Assembly (NCBI GenBank): GCA_024644085.1
Contig: JAHELS010000039.1
Span: forward strand, 1 to 35,814
DNA: 35,814 nt
Direction of reading: 5' to 3'
Source of the DNA: Rhodopirellula sp.
Lineage (GTDB): Bacteria; Planctomycetota; Planctomycetia; Pirellulales; Pirellulaceae
Positions 33,660 through 35,814 of this stretch are shown here, one piece after another. The position numbers and the translations under genes were made by a program. The number at the start of each line of letters is the position of its first letter. Positions within the stretch are counted from its first letter, which is position 1. Below the pieces are notes generated by a model. The model was not told where the DNA came from. It ran no database searches and saw nothing but the letters and a program-made list of their open reading frames with translations.

Positions 33660-34549
33660 ACTCACCCGGACGTCGGTTCCGCGACGCGATCGTCAAGGAA
33701 CGTCCTTTGCAGGTCGTAGGGGCCGTCAACGCGTGTTGCGCCTTGCTCGCCGAACGCGCCGGTTTTCGGTGCCTTTATCTTTCCGGTGCCGGTGTCGCCA
33801 ATGCGTCATTGGGTCTTCCCGATCTTGGAATGACGACGCTGGGAGACGTCGTGGAGGATGCGCGGCGGATCGCGACGGCTTCTTCGTTGCCGCTACTTGT
33901 CGATTGCGATACCGGATGGGAAACCACTTCGTCGATTCCGACAACGGTTCGTGCAATGATCGACGCCGGCGCAGCAGCGATTCACCTCGAAGATCAAGCG
34001 GAACCGAAACGATGCGGACACCGGCCGGGAAAACGGCTGGTATCCACCGAGCGGATGTGCAACCGCATCGAGGCAGCCGTTGATGCACGAACCGACCGCG
34101 AGTTCGTGATCATGGCGCGAACCGACGCAGCAGCCGATGAAGGTATGCAAGCCGCAATCGATCGCGCAAGCAGCTACGTGGACGCTGGTGCCGACATGAT
34201 TTTCGCCGAAGCACTCGTGACCGCGGACCAATTCCGCGAATTCGCACGTGCGGTCTCGGTGCCGGTCCTGGCCAACATGACCGAGTTCGGCCGAACGCCG
34301 CTGCTGTCGACGCAACAGCTGCGTGAGAGCGGAATTCGATTGGCGCTTTATCCGTTGACTTCGTTCCGCGCAATGAATGCCGCTGCGGAACATGCTTACC
34401 AGACGCTGCGCGAAGCTGGAACGCAATCGGGGATCCTTGACACAATGCAAACTCGCGAGCAGCTTTACGAACTGCTTGATTACCACCGGCACGAGCAACA
34501 GATAGACGAGGCCCGGAGATCGGCCAGCGTCGTGGAGGATGATTCGTGA
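33647..34549 (+). CDS. prpB: 2-methylisocitrate lyase (PrpB)
   Basis: 300 residues from the ATG at 33647, the one with AGGA 6 nt upstream; an ATG one codon earlier is too close to the ribosome binding site. The isocitrate lyase/PEP mutase fold is shown by YLSGAGVANASLGLPDLG, LPLLVDCDTGW, AAIHLEDQAEPKRCGH (Cys in the KRCGH active-site loop), IMARTDA, and VPVLANMTEFG. The enzyme splits 2-methylisocitrate into pyruvate and succinate, the last step of the methylcitrate cycle of propionyl-CoA oxidation. Neighbouring prpC and prpD support this over an oxaloacetate or PEP mutase role. Its stop overlaps the GTG of prpC. Confidence 0.93.
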   Translation: MHGDDSPGRRFRDAIVKERPLQVVGAVNACCALLAERAGFRCLYLSGAGVANASLGLPDLGMTTLGDVVEDARRIATASSLPLLVDCDTGWETTSSIPTTVRAMIDAGAAAIHLEDQAEPKRCGHRPGKRLVSTERMCNRIEAAVDARTDREFVIMARTDAAADEGMQAAIDRASSYVDAGADMIFAEALVTADQFREFARAVSVPVLANMTEFGRTPLLSTQQLRESGIRLALYPLTSFRAMNAAAEHAYQTLREAGTQSGILDTMQTREQLYELLDYHRHEQQIDEARRSASVVEDDS

Positions 34550-35688
34550 ACAATCCAACGACGACTGACAACCGCGGGCTGGCCGGCATTGTTGCGGGCA
34601 CAACCCGATTGAGCACGGTCGGCAAAGAGGGCCACGGATTGACGTATCGTGGTTATGCGATTGAGGAGCTTGCCGAAAAAACCACCTTCGAAGAGGTCGC
34701 GTGGCTTCTGTTGCGTGGAGCGTTGCCGACGGCGGATCAGTTGAGCAGCTACCGCTCGGAACTGCGATTGAATCGCGATCTTCCCGAACCGCTCAAGAAC
34801 ATTCTTGAACAACTCCCCGCCCAGGCGCATCCGATGGATGTTCTCCGGACCGGATGCTCTGCACTGGGGACAATGGAGCCGGAAACCGATGACCGGCCGG
34901 GACTCTCGATCGCTGACCGGCTGCTCGCTGTTTTCCCCTCGATGTTGATGTACTGGCACCATTTTCATCACAGCAATCAGCGAATTGACGTCGCGGGTGA
35001 TGATGATTCGATCGCGGCTCACTTTTTGCGTTTGCTGCACGAGCGGAAGCCGGACGCCGAACAGGTCCGAGCGCTCGATGCCTCGTTGATCCTGTACGCC
35101 GAGCATGAGTTCAACGCCTCGACTTTCGCGGCCCGGATCGCCGCGTCGACCTTGTCGGATTTTTACTCCGCGATCACCTCGGGAATCGGCACGCTTCGCG
35201 GTCCGCTGCACGGCGGTGCCAACGAGGCAGCATTCGAATTGATTCGTCAATTCGCCGACCCGGACGAGGCCGAGACGGGAATCATGAAGATGCTAAATGA
35301 AAAACGTAAGATCATGGGATTCGGACATCGCGTGTACCGATCGTGTGACCCTCGATCCGCCATCATCGAGCACTGGGCGGCGCGATTATCAAATTCATCG
35401 GGTGACACTCGAATGTACGATGTGTCACGCCGAATCGACGAAGTGATGCATCGTGAGAAAGGCCTTTTCCCGAATCTTGATTTCTACTGTGCAACGGCAT
35501 ACCACATGCTCGGCATTCCCACACCCTATTTCACTCCACTATTCGTTGTCGCCCGCACGTCTGGTTGGGCCGCCCACGTCATCGAACAGCGCAGCGACAA
35601 TCGCTTGATCCGTCCAAGCGCCGATTACATCGGTCCCGCGCAGCGGCCAGTGGTTCCGATCGACCAACGATCCGGCCAGGAGACATAA
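34546..35688 (+). CDS. prpC: 2-methylcitrate synthase / citrate synthase (PrpC)
   Basis: 380 residues starting at GTG (34546), overlapping the prpB stop by 4 nt (GTGA). The citrate synthase family is clear: AEHEFNASTFAAR (His187), RGPLHGGANEAAF (His222), GFGHRVYR (His261) and LDFYCATAY (Asp312); His222, His261 and Asp312 form the catalytic triad. It condenses propionyl-CoA (or acetyl-CoA) with oxaloacetate. Length and position between prpB and prpD point to methylcitrate synthase, though sequence alone does not exclude citrate synthase activity; many such enzymes use both. It should act in the cytoplasm. prpD follows after 9 nt. Confidence 0.92.
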   Translation: MNNPTTTDNRGLAGIVAGTTRLSTVGKEGHGLTYRGYAIEELAEKTTFEEVAWLLLRGALPTADQLSSYRSELRLNRDLPEPLKNILEQLPAQAHPMDVLRTGCSALGTMEPETDDRPGLSIADRLLAVFPSMLMYWHHFHHSNQRIDVAGDDDSIAAHFLRLLHERKPDAEQVRALDASLILYAEHEFNASTFAARIAASTLSDFYSAITSGIGTLRGPLHGGANEAAFELIRQFADPDEAETGIMKMLNEKRKIMGFGHRVYRSCDPRSAIIEHWAARLSNSSGDTRMYDVSRRIDEVMHREKGLFPNLDFYCATAYHMLGIPTPYFTPLFVVARTSGWAAHVIEQRSDNRLIRPSADYIGPAQRPVVPIDQRSGQET

Positions 35689-35697
35689 AGGATATCG

Positions 35698-35814
35698 ATG
35701 CCTTTCGACACGATTCTGACGAAGATTGCCGACTACACGGCTGGTCCCGAGGTGGAAAGCGAAGAAGCGTGGTCGACGGCGCGGCTTTGTCTGATGGACA
35801 GCCTCGGTTGTGCG
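35698..35814 (+). CDS. prpD: 2-methylcitrate dehydratase PrpD, N-terminal fragment cut by window end
   Basis: Only 39 codons are in the window. AAGGA (35688-35692) precedes the ATG by 5 nt. The translation ends AWSTARLCLMDSLGCA, which matches the N-terminal helix of the MmgE/PrpD family (AWxTARYCLxDTLGC). The enzyme dehydrates 2-methylcitrate to methylaconitate. It completes the prpBCD order. Confidence 0.85.
   Translation, partial: MPFDTILTKIADYTAGPEVESEEAWSTARLCLMDSLGCA

Overview
The window looks like a chromosomal segment from a planctomycete, most likely a Pirellulaceae (Rhodopirellula-type) bacterium. The reasons are two giant secreted proteins with the LEPR/LESR-type N-terminal motif typical of that phylum, a Planctomycetes/Verrucomicrobia-restricted small protein (Minf_1886-like), an N-terminal-membrane-anchored leucine-rich-repeat protein, a sulfatase, and sparse, mostly monocistronic gene layout with weak Shine-Dalgarno signals. 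No rRNA, CRISPR array, transposase or prophage gene is visible.

Layout. 1-3377: an LRR protein (447-1814), a tRNA-Ala(CGC) on the minus strand, and long stretches without convincing genes. 3378-8552: a 1724-residue secreted multidomain protein joining a metzincin-type protease, a purple-acid-phosphatase-like domain and many beta-sandwich repeats. 8561-10129 (minus): a carotenoid desaturase-type flavoprotein, divergent from a nitroreductase (10258-10866). 11101-12453: a membrane-attached PP2C phosphatase. 12519-13919: a sulfatase. 14089-15198: a secreted protein of unknown function followed by a strong hairpin. 15513-21770: a 2085-residue triplicated beta-helix protein with GEVED and dockerin modules. 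21797-22261: the Minf_1886-like protein, converging on a slipin/SPFH protein (22316-23422, minus) across a hairpin. 23823-23896: a degenerate tRNA-like element. 24082-24540: a coiled-coil hypothetical protein. 24925-27280: a hypothetical protein and a SNF2-type helicase in tandem. 27419-28327: a lipoprotein. 28501-28803: a short PII-family protein.

The most coherent system is at the right end (28888-35814). Two divergent operons share a 225-bp control region. The minus operon encodes a B12-dependent acyl-CoA mutase large subunit, a fusion of a B12-binding domain with a MeaB-type GTPase, and an AMP-forming acyl-CoA synthetase, all joined by 4-nt stop/start overlaps. The plus operon is prpB-prpC-prpD, the methylcitrate cycle. 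The mutase carries Phe and Gln at the two positions that are Tyr and Arg in methylmalonyl-CoA mutase, which is the isobutyryl-CoA mutase signature. With the B12-GTPase fusion it looks like an IcmF enzyme split into two genes and in swapped order. I infer a module for activating and isomerising short branched acids, next to propionyl-CoA oxidation.
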